Shown: positions 7,368 to 16,895 of the stretch, piece by piece
How positions within the stretch are numbered: position 1 is the first letter of the stretch
Layout: the number at the start of each line of letters is the position of its first letter
Program-made: the position numbers and the translations under genes
The notes under the pieces: model-generated
Database searches by the model: none
Told to the model about the DNA's origin: nothing
What the model saw: the letters and a program-made list of their open reading frames with translations, nothing else
Source: Pseudomonadota bacterium
GTDB lineage: Bacteria > Pseudomonadota > Alphaproteobacteria > Rhizobiales > Rhizobiaceae
DNA length: 64,000 bases
NCBI GenBank assembly: GCA_023404095.1
Contig: JAEYDD010000053.1
Location: forward strand, 1-64,000
Reading direction: 5' to 3'

Positions 7368-10180
7368 GCGGCCTCGCCTTTGCCTATCCCGCCGTCCTCG
7401 CAGCACTGGTGCTCCTGCCCGCGATCTGGTGGCTGCTGCGGCTGACGCCGCCCAAGCCCGTCGTCGAGGCCTTCCCGCCCTTCCGCATCCTCGCCTCCAT
7501 CCTCAAGCGCGAGGAGACGCCTGCCAGAAGCCCCTGGTGGCTGACGCTGCTGCGCATGCTGATGGCAGCCGCCGTCATTCTTGCGATCGCCGACCCGGTG
7601 CTCAATCCGCGCGAAAACACGCTCGCCGCCTCCGGCCCGCTTGCCCTTGTCATCGACAACAGCTGGGCGGCTGCTGGCGACTGGCAGCGCCGGGTAGACA
7701 CAGCCAGCACGATGATCGACGATGCCGAGGCGCGCGACCTGCCAATCTCTATCGTATTCACCGTGGACCGCCAGCACGACGCCGTGCCGACAGACGCGCA
7801 AACCGCACGCACGCGGCTCGCGGCAGCCCAGCCGCGCCCGCTGCCGGCCAACCGGCAGGCCGCCGTGGCCGCCCTGAATACCGCGCTCGCCGGCACGCCG
7901 CCCGGCACCCTCGCCTTCATCTCCGACGGTATCGCCGCCGGCGACGGCGACGGCACGGTCGCAGCACTCCAGGCGCTGAAGCCTGCGCAGATGCGCCTGA
8001 TCGAGGGCGACGGCCGCAGCGCGCTCGCGCTGACCGACGCCAACAACGACGCAGAGGCGATGGTGGTGGCTGCAAGCAGGCTTTCGCCCAGTGAGGCCCG
8101 CACGCTCGCCGTCACGGCGCACGACACGCGCGGCCGGCCGATTGGCAATGGCACGCTGGCCTTCCGCGCCGGGGAGACGACCGGCAGCGGCAGCATCGCG
8201 GCACCCTTCGAGCTTCGCAACGATTTTGCGCAGATCAGCGTCGACGGGCTGGCGACGGCCGGGGGCACCTATCTTCTGGACGACGGGTTCCGCCGCCGGC
8301 GCGTGGCGCTCCTCAGCGGCGAGACGATCGACGCCAGCCAGCCACTGCTGTCACCGCTGCACTATATCGAAAAGGCGCTCGCCCCCTATTCCGACCTGAT
8401 CCGGCCGAACGTTTCCGATCTCGCGGCCGCCATTCCGGAACTGCTTGACCAGCGTCCCTCAGTGCTGATCATGGCCGATATCGGACGCCTTCCGGAGGAA
8501 GCCTATGGCCCGATGCAGAAGTGGCTCGAGGCAGGCGGCATGCTGATCCGTTTCGCCGGGCCCAGACTTGCGGCCGCCCCTGCCGACGACCCGCTGGTAC
8601 CGGTGGTGCTTCGCAAGGGCGAGCGCGCGCTCGACGGCGCACTCTCCTGGTCGGAGCCGCAGCCGCTGGCCGCCTATCCGCCAGGTAGCCCCTTCGCTGG
8701 CATGCCGAGCGCCGGCGACATCCTGGTCAAGCGCCAGGTTCTCGCCGAGCCGACGCCCGACCTTCCGGAGCGCACCTGGGCGAGCCTCGCAGACGGAACC
8801 CCGCTCGTGACCACCGGCAAGGTCGGCGCGGGCCGTATCGTCCTGTTCCACGTCAGCGCCGAGACGGGATGGTCGAACCTGCCCCTGTCCGGCGACTTCG
8901 TCGAGATGCTACGCCGCAGCGTCCAGCTTTCGCGCGGTGGCGGCGTTGCGGCAAGTGGTGAAGCCCAGGGCCAGCCCCTGCCGCCCTACCGCCTCCTGAC
9001 CGCCGTCGGCACGCTTTCAACCGACACCGGCGAGGCAAAGCCTCTCGACCCCGCCACGGCCGGCAGCACGGCTGCAACCGCCGACAACCCGCCCGGCCTC
9101 TACGGCTCGCAGGACGGGTTCGTGGCCCACAATCTGCTGGCCGCCGGGCAGAGCCTCAAGCCGCTCCCAGCCGGAGACGTCGCATCCCTCATGCGCGAAA
9201 GCCTGATCGGACAGATGGCGAAATCGCTGAAACCTGCCCTGTTCCTGATCGCAACGCTGCTGCTGATCGCCGACTGCCTGGTGGTGCTGTTCATGAACGG
9301 CGCCTTCACGCGCCGCTTCCGGGTGACGCCAGCGCGCGGCGCGACCGCTCTTGTGGCGGTGGCCGCCGTCGCGCTGACCATGCTGGCGCTCGCCTCGACG
9401 CAAGCGCTCGCCGAAGACGCCAAGTCCGGCGACGAGGATCTGCTGCAGCGGCTCGACACCACCCATCTCGCCTATGTCGTGACCGGGGAGGACGAGGTCG
9501 ACCGCATCTCAGAGCGCGGGCTTGCAGGCCTCACCGAATTTCTCACCTACCGCACCACGCTGGAGCCGGGCGAGCCGATGCCGGTCGATATCACGAAGGA
9601 CGAGCTTGCGGTCTACCCCCTGATCTACTGGCCTGTCAGCGCGACGGCACAGATGCCTTCGCCCGCAGCCGTCGCCCGCATCGATGCCTACATGCGCAAT
9701 GGCGGCACCGTGCTATTCGACACCCGCGACCAGTATTCGTCGCTGGAGAACAGTGCCGACACCAGCCCCAACACGCAGCGGCTGCGCGACATTCTCGCCA
9801 ACCTCGACATCCCCCCGCTTGAGCCGGTGCCGCCGGATCACGTGCTGACGAAGTCCTTCTACCTTCTGAGCAATTTCCCCGGGCGCTATGCCGGCAGCCC
9901 CCTCTGGGTCGAAGCAGAACTCGACCAGAGGCAGGATCCCAACCGCCCGGCCCGCGCCGGCGACGGCGTCTCTCCGATCATGATCACCGGCAACGATTTC
10001 GCCGGCGCCTGGGCGATCGACGCCAACGGCATGCCGCTTCTGCCGACCGTACCGCCGGACGAGGTGCAGCGCGAGCATGCATTCCGCTCCGGCGTCAACA
10101 TCATGATGTACATGCTCACCGGCAACTACAAGGCGGATCAGGTGCATGTGCCCGCCCTTCTCGAAAGGCTGGGCCAGTAG
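7364..10180 (+). CDS. BatA/DUF4159 domain membrane protein
   Basis: A 938-residue protein. An N-terminal BatA-like region has a hydrophobic helix at about 6-26 and a second at about 67-84. A long periplasmic VWA-like and glutamine-amidotransferase-like middle follows, then another membrane segment near 623-643 (LFLIATLLLIADCLVVLF) and one near 660-680. A C-terminal DUF4159 domain begins around LAYVVTGEDEVDRISERGLAGL. DUF4159 resembles a class I amidotransferase fold without the catalytic Cys. It follows DUF58 with a 4-bp overlap and is third in the MoxR operon. It probably sits in the inner membrane and takes part in envelope maintenance; no enzymatic activity is claimed. Confidence 0.88.
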   Translation: MSGLAFAYPAVLAALVLLPAIWWLLRLTPPKPVVEAFPPFRILASILKREETPARSPWWLTLLRMLMAAAVILAIADPVLNPRENTLAASGPLALVIDNSWAAAGDWQRRVDTASTMIDDAEARDLPISIVFTVDRQHDAVPTDAQTARTRLAAAQPRPLPANRQAAVAALNTALAGTPPGTLAFISDGIAAGDGDGTVAALQALKPAQMRLIEGDGRSALALTDANNDAEAMVVAASRLSPSEARTLAVTAHDTRGRPIGNGTLAFRAGETTGSGSIAAPFELRNDFAQISVDGLATAGGTYLLDDGFRRRRVALLSGETIDASQPLLSPLHYIEKALAPYSDLIRPNVSDLAAAIPELLDQRPSVLIMADIGRLPEEAYGPMQKWLEAGGMLIRFAGPRLAAAPADDPLVPVVLRKGERALDGALSWSEPQPLAAYPPGSPFAGMPSAGDILVKRQVLAEPTPDLPERTWASLADGTPLVTTGKVGAGRIVLFHVSAETGWSNLPLSGDFVEMLRRSVQLSRGGGVAASGEAQGQPLPPYRLLTAVGTLSTDTGEAKPLDPATAGSTAATADNPPGLYGSQDGFVAHNLLAAGQSLKPLPAGDVASLMRESLIGQMAKSLKPALFLIATLLLIADCLVVLFMNGAFTRRFRVTPARGATALVAVAAVALTMLALASTQALAEDAKSGDEDLLQRLDTTHLAYVVTGEDEVDRISERGLAGLTEFLTYRTTLEPGEPMPVDITKDELAVYPLIYWPVSATAQMPSPAAVARIDAYMRNGGTVLFDTRDQYSSLENSADTSPNTQRLRDILANLDIPPLEPVPPDHVLTKSFYLLSNFPGRYAGSPLWVEAELDQRQDPNRPARAGDGVSPIMITGNDFAGAWAIDANGMPLLPTVPPDEVQREHAFRSGVNIMMYMLTGNYKADQVHVPALLERLGQ

Positions 10181-10181
10181 C

Positions 10182-12251
10182 ATGAGCATCACCTTCTCCC
10201 CGCTTTTTCCCTGGTACGTCATCGGCCTGATCGCCGCCATAGCACTTGTGCTGGCCGGTACCGGGCTCTGGCGGCGGATGCGCGGCGGCGCACTTCGGGC
10301 CGCCGCCCTCGCCCTTCTCCTGCTGGCCCTCGCAAATCCCGTCGTGATGCGCGAGGAGCGCGAGCCACTGTCGACCGTCGTCGCCGTCGTCGTCGACCGC
10401 AGCCAGAGCCAGCAGAACGCCGAACGCACGGCGATGACCGATCAGGCGCTGGAGCAGGTGAAGGACAACCTTGCCCGCTATCCCCGCATCGAGCCGCGTA
10501 TCGTGGAGGCAGGTGACGATCCGGATTCCGACACCCCTTCCACGCGCCTGTTCGATGCGCTCACGGCAGCACTGGCCGACGTGCCCCCGTCACGCGTCGG
10601 TGGCGCCATCATGATCACCGACGGCCAGATCCACGACATTCCCGATCCCGCGGCGTTCTCCGCTTTCAATGCGCCGGTGCACGGCCTGATCACCGGTCGT
10701 CCGGACGAGTTCGACCGGCGGATCGAGGTGCTGAGCGCTCCGCGCTTCGGCATCGTCGGCGAGCCGCAGGAACTCAAATTCCGTGTCACCGACGACGGCG
10801 AGAGCCCGGGCACCGCGGCGCGCGTCACCATCCGCCTGAACGGCAACGAGATCGCATCCGAGACGGCGACGCCGGGAGCGGAGACACCCTTCAGCTTCAC
10901 CGTCCCGCGCGGCGGCAACAACGTCCTGGAATTTGCCGTGGATCCGGTCGAAGGCGAGATCACCACCGCCAACAACCGCGCCGTCCACGTGATCGACGGC
11001 ATCCGCGAGAACCTGCGCGTGCTGCTGGTCTCCGGTGAACCGCATGCCGGCGAGCGCGCCTGGCGCAACCTGCTCAAGTCCGACACGGCGATCGACCTCG
11101 TCCACTTCACCATTCTGCGCCCGCCGGAAAAGCAGGACGGTACACCCATCAACGAGCTTTCGCTGATCGCCTTCCCCACCCGCGAACTCTTCGTCGACAA
11201 GATCAACGAGTTCGACCTGATCATCTTCGACCGCTACCAGCATCGCGGCGTGCTACCGATCCTCTACTACGACAACATCGCCCAGTACGTCGAAAACGGT
11301 GGCGCGCTGCTGATCGCCGCAGGCCCCGAGCATGCCGGCGGCGATTCCATCGCGTACACGCCGCTCTCCGTCGTCCTTCCGGCGACGCCCACCGGGGTGA
11401 TGAACGAAAAGGCCTTCTATCCGCGCCTTTCCGACCAGGGCAAGAAACACCCCGTCACCCGCGGCCTCGAAGGCGCATTCGACGAACCGCCGCATTGGGG
11501 ACGCTGGTTCCGCACCGTCGACGTGGCGCGCCCGCAGGGCAATGTCGTCATGGAAGGGGCCGACAGCAATCCGCTTCTGGTGCTCAACCGCTACGGCAAG
11601 GGCCGCGTCGCCATGCTGTTGTCCGACCAGGGCTGGCTGTGGGCGCGCGGCTTCGAAGGCGGCGGCCCTCATGTCTCGCTCTATCGCCGCACCGCCCATT
11701 GGCTGATGCAGGAACCGGCGCTTGAGGAAGAGGCGCTGACGGCGCGCACCTTCGGCAGGACGCTGGAGATCACCCGCCAGACGATCAAGGATGCGCCAGG
11801 CCCCGCAACGGTAAAGCTGCCCTCCGGCCGGACGGAAGCAGTCGAGCTCAAGGAAAGTGGTCCCGGCCTCTACAAGGCCGAGGTGAAGACCGCCGAAACC
11901 GGCCTCTACGAGATCGAGAACGACGGGCTGAACGCCCTGGTCCATGTCGGCGCCGTCGACGCGCCGGAATTCAAGGCGACCATTTCGACCACCGAGACGC
12001 TTGGTCCGCTCGCCGAAAAGACGAAGGGCACGGTGCGTCGGCTGGCCGAGGCGCAAAACAGCCTGGAGGTCCCGCCGATCCTGCCCGTCTCGGGTTCCGT
12101 GCGCACCGCCGACCCGCAGCGCCTCTCGCTGAGCATGACCAACGAGACCGTGCTGAAGGGGATCGACAGCCTGTCGCTGTTTGCCGGCTTCGCCGGCGTC
12201 GGCCTGTTGCTGCTAGCGCTCTCGGCCACCTGGTACCGCGAAGGTCGCTGA
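10182..12251 (+). CDS. Large membrane-anchored protein with VWA-like/amidotransferase-like domain (MoxR operon)
   Basis: A 689-residue protein. Two N-terminal hydrophobic helices lie at about 9-27 and 37-55, with a C-terminal one at about 659-683 (LFAGFAGVGLLLLALSATWY), and a long periplasmic region between. The VAVVVDRSQSQ stretch near 67-77 resembles the start of a VWA domain (DxSxS). An amidotransferase-like segment follows (VLLVSGEPHAGERAWRNLL, then GGALLIAAGPEHAGG). The ATG at 10182 starts one base after the TAG of the previous gene. Fourth gene of the MoxR operon, matching the gene order of rhizobial homologues. Function in envelope stability is inferred from that context. Confidence 0.85.
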   Translation: MSITFSPLFPWYVIGLIAAIALVLAGTGLWRRMRGGALRAAALALLLLALANPVVMREEREPLSTVVAVVVDRSQSQQNAERTAMTDQALEQVKDNLARYPRIEPRIVEAGDDPDSDTPSTRLFDALTAALADVPPSRVGGAIMITDGQIHDIPDPAAFSAFNAPVHGLITGRPDEFDRRIEVLSAPRFGIVGEPQELKFRVTDDGESPGTAARVTIRLNGNEIASETATPGAETPFSFTVPRGGNNVLEFAVDPVEGEITTANNRAVHVIDGIRENLRVLLVSGEPHAGERAWRNLLKSDTAIDLVHFTILRPPEKQDGTPINELSLIAFPTRELFVDKINEFDLIIFDRYQHRGVLPILYYDNIAQYVENGGALLIAAGPEHAGGDSIAYTPLSVVLPATPTGVMNEKAFYPRLSDQGKKHPVTRGLEGAFDEPPHWGRWFRTVDVARPQGNVVMEGADSNPLLVLNRYGKGRVAMLLSDQGWLWARGFEGGGPHVSLYRRTAHWLMQEPALEEEALTARTFGRTLEITRQTIKDAPGPATVKLPSGRTEAVELKESGPGLYKAEVKTAETGLYEIENDGLNALVHVGAVDAPEFKATISTTETLGPLAEKTKGTVRRLAEAQNSLEVPPILPVSGSVRTADPQRLSLSMTNETVLKGIDSLSLFAGFAGVGLLLLALSATWYREGR

Positions 12252-12276
12252 CGCGCCGACGGATGGTCAACACGAT

Positions 12277-12322
12277 AAGGATGCCCGGGGCGCAGAGCCA
12301 CGTCCGCGCGCCGGGCATCCTT
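12277..12322. terminator. Bidirectional terminator of the MoxR operon and the oxalate decarboxylase gene
   Basis: AAGGATGCCCGG (12277-12288) pairs perfectly with CCGGGCATCCTT (12311-12322), forming a 12-bp stem with a 22-base loop between two convergent genes. T-runs are short. Confidence 0.65.
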
Positions 12323-12335
12323 CGACCCTATCGGC

Positions 12336-13490
12336 CTAGTTGCGCCCCGGCACGATCACCTGCTTGTCCTTGCGCAGCTTCGCCATGGTGGCGTCGTCGA
12401 GGTTGAGATGCTGCTGCACCATGCGTTGCGGCGACAGCGCCATCCACTGGTTCAGCGAGATGTCGGCGAAGTAGGCGCTCTTGAACATTTCGAGAAAGCG
12501 CAACGGTCCCTTGCCGGTGTTCTCGATGTAATGGCCGGTGGCAAAGGGAACGTAGCCGACGTCGCCGGCCTGAAAATCGAACGTGCGCGCCTTGCCGCTG
12601 GAGGTGAAGGCGGTCATGCGGCCCTGCCCTTCGAGAAAGTACTGCCACTCGTCGTTGTTGGGGTGCCAGTGCAGTTCACGCAAACCGCCGGGTTCGACCT
12701 CGACAAGGGCTGCGGCGATGGTGGAAGCAGCGGGAAAGACCGAGGAATCGACGATGCGGACCTGTCCGCCCGCAACCTTCATCGGCTGCATCTGCGAAAG
12801 CTTGAAGCTGTAGGAAAGCCTGATCGTTCCGCCAGGCGATACCACCCTGTCTGTGTCCAGCGGGCCGGGAATGTCGCCGGCAAAGATCCACCGGTCATGC
12901 TCGACATCGAGGGGCAGGTTGGCAAACGCGGCTTCGGCCACGCCGAAATTCCGGGCAAGCACGTCGCGCGGCGTATGCACCAGCCAGTCGCTCAGGAGAA
13001 AGGTCTCGTTCTCGGAAAAGTTGCCGTCATCGAAGACCAGCAGGAATTCGCAGCCTTCTTCCAGTCCCTGGATGGAATGCGGGATGCCGGCGGGAAAGTA
13101 CCAGATGTCGCCCGGTCCGACGTCGTCGATAAAGTTCGCACCGGAAGGATCGACTGCGGTGATGCGCGCGCGGCCTCCCAGCATGTAGCCCCATTCCCCC
13201 TCCTTGTGCCAATGCATCTCTCGGATGCCGCCGGGCACCAGGCGCATGTTCACCCCGGCCATGGTGGTGGCGATGGGTAGCTCGCGAACCGTCACCTCCC
13301 GCGCCCAGCCGCCCTTGGCGAGCCTGTTGCGCGCGGCGGAAAAGGAGAATTTCAGGTTGGGAACCGTACCCGCGTCGGTATAGGGTGAACGCAGCATATC
13401 GGGGTTCTGCCGCTCCAGTTCGGTGTTGCGCGGCCCCATGATGGTGGCGCCAAGCGCCCCGATGATAGGCTCAATGCTGTCCTCGGACAT
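12336..13490 (-). CDS. Bicupin oxalate decarboxylase family protein
   Basis: A 384-residue two-cupin protein of the OxdC family, which splits oxalate to formate and CO2 using Mn and O2. The first cupin shows HWHKEGEWGYMLGG (about 93-106) and the second ELHWHPNNDEWQYFLEGQGR (about 270-289); each supplies the His/His/Glu metal ligands. The flexible lid near residues 157-163 reads FSENETF. It keeps the glutamate of the SEN-type lid that distinguishes decarboxylases from oxidases in characterised enzymes. No signal peptide is seen, so it is probably cytoplasmic, unlike some secreted homologues. It stands alone, convergent with the MoxR operon. Substrate is inferred from motifs. Confidence 0.85.
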   Translation of the reverse strand: MSEDSIEPIIGALGATIMGPRNTELERQNPDMLRSPYTDAGTVPNLKFSFSAARNRLAKGGWAREVTVRELPIATTMAGVNMRLVPGGIREMHWHKEGEWGYMLGGRARITAVDPSGANFIDDVGPGDIWYFPAGIPHSIQGLEEGCEFLLVFDDGNFSENETFLLSDWLVHTPRDVLARNFGVAEAAFANLPLDVEHDRWIFAGDIPGPLDTDRVVSPGGTIRLSYSFKLSQMQPMKVAGGQVRIVDSSVFPAASTIAAALVEVEPGGLRELHWHPNNDEWQYFLEGQGRMTAFTSSGKARTFDFQAGDVGYVPFATGHYIENTGKGPLRFLEMFKSAYFADISLNQWMALSPQRMVQQHLNLDDATMAKLRKDKQVIVPGRN

Positions 13491-13632
13491 GGCTCTCTCC
13501 TCTGAAAACGCCGGACTTTTTCAGGTCCCGGCCGCATATGCGCGCGTGCAAGATGGTCCGCCACGGGCATCCGCGACGTTGAAGCTTCTTGAATTCGCCG
13601 ATCGGGGTGGCGCTCCGCCTCCCCCTCCATGC

Positions 13633-14121
13633 CTATCGAAGCGCGCCTTCGACCGCTTGCGCGATCCATTCTTCCGGCGTGACGCCGGCCTGGCTGGCGC
13701 GCTCGCTCACCGCCGCAGCGGTGTCCGGATCCAGCGGAACGTGAAACACCAGATCCTCGACGTTGCTTTCGGCAAGCACCGTCCTGCTCGCCTGCGCTGC
13801 GAACGCCCTCACGCGTGACGCCTTCTCATCGTCGCTCAGTCCTTCTTCGGCAGCGACCGCCGGGCAATAGAAGGCGATCAGGTGATTGATGGCGTCGTCG
13901 GACCACAGTCCCTGCTCGCGCAGGAAAGCGGCAGCCGCCTGCAACTCGGCCGGCAGTTCCAGCATCAGGCCCTTGGCGCCGAGACGATCGACCTCCGCCG
14001 GAACGGCGGGCGTGTCGAGTTCTTCAAGCCGCGGGCATTCGAGCCCTGCCGCCCGCGCCGGACTGCCGCTCGCAGCCACGCATGCGCCGACAATGGCAAT
14101 CGCAAAGGCGACGGTCTTCAT
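13633..14121 (-). CDS. Secreted hypothetical protein, 162 aa
   Basis: The ATG at 14121 begins a clear signal peptide (MKTVAFAIAIVGACVAASGSPARA) with a likely cleavage after ARA. The mature part is acidic and helical, with two cysteines (ECPRLEE and FYCPAVAAEE) that could form a disulfide in the periplasm. The C-terminus (AGVTPEEWIAQAVEGAL) resembles the end of short helical proteins. I recognise no domain. The frame is open further upstream, but that part lacks homology features and would hide the signal peptide. Function unknown. Confidence 0.7.
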   Translation of the reverse strand: MKTVAFAIAIVGACVAASGSPARAAGLECPRLEELDTPAVPAEVDRLGAKGLMLELPAELQAAAAFLREQGLWSDDAINHLIAFYCPAVAAEEGLSDDEKASRVRAFAAQASRTVLAESNVEDLVFHVPLDPDTAAAVSERASQAGVTPEEWIAQAVEGALR

Positions 14122-14355
14122 GGATGACACTCCCGAACAAGTCCGCGTCCGCCGCGGCGTTTTCTTCTGCGCCCCATAGTATAGGAACGGCATTTCGGGA
14201 CAACTATACTGGCGTCTCCCGCCCCATCCGCAGGCATGGCCACGATAAACCATGGTATGGATTGAAATCAGTCGGATCCGGCGAAAGCGGACAAGCCGCG
14301 GGAGAGACCGCGTGCGACGAATCCAGCGGGAATGGCCGCGCGGGCAGGCGCTGTC

Positions 14356-14913
14356 TCAGCTCGCGACCGCAAGCTCCAGCGGCTGGGCTGCAGCCTCCTC
14401 CGGCCGCCAGCCGATCGTACCTTTCAGGCGGTCATGCGTGTCGGAGACAAACGGCACGACCAGAACCCGCTTCGGATCGACCGGTCCTGGGAAGGTCAGC
14501 GCGTTATAGGCGACCTTCTCGAAGCCCAGAGGGCCATAATAGGGCGGATCGCCGACGAGGATGACGGCCTCCGAGCCCTTCCGCTTTGCCGCTTCGACGG
14601 CGATCCGGACCAGTTCACGCCCGATGCCCCGGTTCTTGTGCGAAGGCCGCACCGCGAGCGGACCGAGAAGATGGCCCTTCACCGACCCTGCCATGACCGG
14701 CGTCATACGGACCGATGCGATCGTCTCGCCATCGTCGGCGCAGATGAAGGAAAGCGAAAGGTCGTGCGGCCCCTGCTCCCGGATGCGGGCGGCGGCGCGC
14801 ACATGCCGTCCGGGGCCGAAGGCTTCTTCGTTGATGATTTCGATGGCTGCGTCGTGGGACGCGTCTTCGGTCAGGTAGACGAGGTCGTGCTTGGACAGGT
14901 CGTGTTTGGACAT
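14356..14913 (-). CDS. GNAT family N-acetyltransferase (YhbS-like)
   Basis: A 185-residue acetyltransferase of the GNAT fold. Motif A for acetyl-CoA binding is GPLAVRPSHKNRGIGRELVRIA (about 102-123), with the RGIG phosphate loop, followed by GDPPYYGPLGFEKV (about 137-150), typical of the YhbS/COG3153 branch. The acceptor is unknown. The start at 14913 (MSKHDLSKHDL) includes a tandem 15-bp duplication (about 14884-14913) encoding SKHDL twice; an earlier start is possible because the frame remains open. Divergent from the glutathione transferase gene. Confidence 0.82.
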   Translation of the reverse strand: MSKHDLSKHDLVYLTEDASHDAAIEIINEEAFGPGRHVRAAARIREQGPHDLSLSFICADDGETIASVRMTPVMAGSVKGHLLGPLAVRPSHKNRGIGRELVRIAVEAAKRKGSEAVILVGDPPYYGPLGFEKVAYNALTFPGPVDPKRVLVVPFVSDTHDRLKGTIGWRPEEAAAQPLELAVAS

Positions 14914-15196
14914 GGGATCGGAAACCGTATGCGAGACAACAAGAGATGGCTTCGCCTCGAGGGAGGCGTCTTGAGCATCAGCGTCGTCGCGGGTTTCCTG
15001 CAAAGAACATCGTTCGAACCGAGCGTTCCTCATCATGCCACGGCGGCATGAATTTCCTGAACAGCGCCGATAGCAGAAAATTGCCGGCTGTCAAAGCCCA
15101 AAACGCACTGTTCAGAAAATAGAGCCTATTCGCGCGCGCTCGTTTCACTATCTATCTTTTCAGACAAGACGAAGAGGAAATCGAAGGAGATCAGGC

Positions 15197-16183
15197 ATGG
15201 GAAGACTTGTAGACGGCGTATGGCAGGACGTCTGGTACGATACGAAGGCGACGAAGGGGCATTTCAAGCGGCAGCCCTCGCAATTTCGCAACTGGATCAC
15301 CCCGGACGGAAGCGCCGGCCCGACCGGTGAAGGCGGCTTCAAGGCAGAGGCCGGGCGCTACCATCTCTATGTGTCGCTCGCCTGTCCCTGGGCGCACCGC
15401 ACGCTGATCTTCCGCAATCTGAAGAAGCTTGACGACCTGGTCTCGGTATCAATCGTTGATCCGGTGATGCTGTCGAGCGGCTGGGAGTTCAAAGGGGTGG
15501 ATGGCGGCACTGTCGACCACCTCTTCGGGCTGGACGCGCTGTGGCAGGTCTATGTGAAGGCCGACCCGCACTATAACGGCCGCGTCACCGTTCCGCTGCT
15601 GTGGGACAAGAAACAGGGCAAGCCGGTCTCCAACGAATCCGCCGAGATCATCCGCATGTTCAACTCTGCTTTCGACGGCGTCACGGGCTCCCGCGAGGAC
15701 TACTATCCCCCCGCCCTGCGCGGCGAGATCGATGCGCTCAACGACCACATCTACGACACCGTCAACAACGGGGTCTACAAGGCCGGCTTTGCAACCACGC
15801 AGGAAGCCTATGAGGAAAACGTCGTCAGGCTCTTTGCCACCCTCGACGAGCTGGAAGAGAAGCTCTCGACCCGCCGCTACCTAACCGGCGATCGGATCAC
15901 CGAAGCCGACTGGCGGCTGTTCACCACGCTGGTCCGTTTCGATGCCGTCTATGTCGGCCACTTCAAATGCAACATCCGCCGCATCGCCGATTATCCGAAC
16001 CTGTCCGGCTACCTGCGCGATCTCTACCAGGTGAAAGGCGTCGCCGAAACGGTGAACATGCACCACATCAAGACGCACTACTATCGCAGCCACCTGACGA
16101 TCAACCCGACCGGCATCGTGCCTGTCGGCCCGCAGCAGGATCTCACCGCCCCGCACGGGCGCGACAGCCTGCTGGCGGCCTGA
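15197..16183 (+). CDS. Glutathionyl-hydroquinone reductase (ECM4/YqjG-type glutathione S-transferase)
   Basis: A 328-residue Xi-class glutathione transferase that reduces glutathionyl-hydroquinones using glutathione. The catalytic cysteine sits in SLACPWAHRTLI (about 57-68), the family hallmark. Also typical are IVDPVM, GRVTVPLLWDKK, SNESAEIIRMFN (about 146-157) and the C-terminal PTGIVPVGP. A strong ribosome binding site (AAGGAGA, about 7 bases before the ATG) supports the start. It is followed by a convergent Nudix gene 27 bp away. It probably helps recycle quinones and detoxify oxidised aromatics; the substrate is not visible. Confidence 0.92.
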   Translation: MGRLVDGVWQDVWYDTKATKGHFKRQPSQFRNWITPDGSAGPTGEGGFKAEAGRYHLYVSLACPWAHRTLIFRNLKKLDDLVSVSIVDPVMLSSGWEFKGVDGGTVDHLFGLDALWQVYVKADPHYNGRVTVPLLWDKKQGKPVSNESAEIIRMFNSAFDGVTGSREDYYPPALRGEIDALNDHIYDTVNNGVYKAGFATTQEAYEENVVRLFATLDELEEKLSTRRYLTGDRITEADWRLFTTLVRFDAVYVGHFKCNIRRIADYPNLSGYLRDLYQVKGVAETVNMHHIKTHYYRSHLTINPTGIVPVGPQQDLTAPHGRDSLLAA

Positions 16184-16210
16184 GAGCGCGGGTTCCCGCC
16201 CCCTGCGCCG

Positions 16211-16702
16211 TTACCAGAAGTCGGCCGGCGTCGTGTTGCCGGCGACTTCCTCCAGCCGGCGGCGCGTCGCAGCCGTCACCCCCGCCGGCAGGTCGCCGAG
16301 CGCGAAGAACCGCGCCTCCACGATTTCCCGGTCCGCCGCCTTGGGAGCGCTCTGGCGAACGTTTCGGCAGATGTAGAAGAGCACGTGATCGCGCTTGCTG
16401 GTCTGCCTGTTGAAATAGACATGGAAGAGCTCCGGCGCGTCGCCGAAGAGAAGGTTGCCCTCTTCCCGCATCTCCTTGGCCAGCGCCTGCGGGGCGGTCT
16501 CGTGCCGCTCGACGCCGCCGCCCGGCATGTGCCAGCCGGGAACGTAGCTGTGGCGGACAAGGAAAATCCGACCTTCGGTATCGAAGCAGGCCGCGCGCAC
16601 GCCGAGCGTCATCCCGCGCGCATAGGCAAAATAGGTGTGAATGGCGCGCGTGAAGAGGCGGGCCCACAGGTTGCGCATTTCCGGCGGTCGATCGCTGTCC
16701 AT
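16211..16702 (-). CDS. Nudix domain protein
   Basis: A 163-residue Nudix protein. The start at 16702 (MDSDRPPEM) has a good AGGGAG site. The fold is seen in GMTLGVRAACFDTEGRIFLVRH, then WHMPGGGVERHE, and a catalytic helix reading ALAKEMREEGNLLF. The helix is unusual: the first Arg of the REUxEExGU pattern is Lys, and the XG pair after EE is changed (EEGN), so catalytic competence is uncertain. The substrate is unknown. It is convergent with the glutathione transferase gene and divergent from the metallophosphoesterase gene. Confidence 0.8.
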   Translation of the reverse strand: MDSDRPPEMRNLWARLFTRAIHTYFAYARGMTLGVRAACFDTEGRIFLVRHSYVPGWHMPGGGVERHETAPQALAKEMREEGNLLFGDAPELFHVYFNRQTSKRDHVLFYICRNVRQSAPKAADREIVEARFFALGDLPAGVTAATRRRLEEVAGNTTPADFW

Positions 16703-16895
16703 CTGCTCCCTTCGCCCGTCGTCTTTTCCCTCACCTCGCACGCGCTAGCCTTCGCCCCAAATCCAGCCGGAATCAATCCACCCGCATTGCCAGCCCCCGC
16801 ATTGTCCACCCGCAAAGCGAAAAGCCGGACCGTCTTGGCAACGAATCCGGGCAGCCGGCATTCCCTTTGCGTCGCATCTTGGTCTATTGAGGGTC

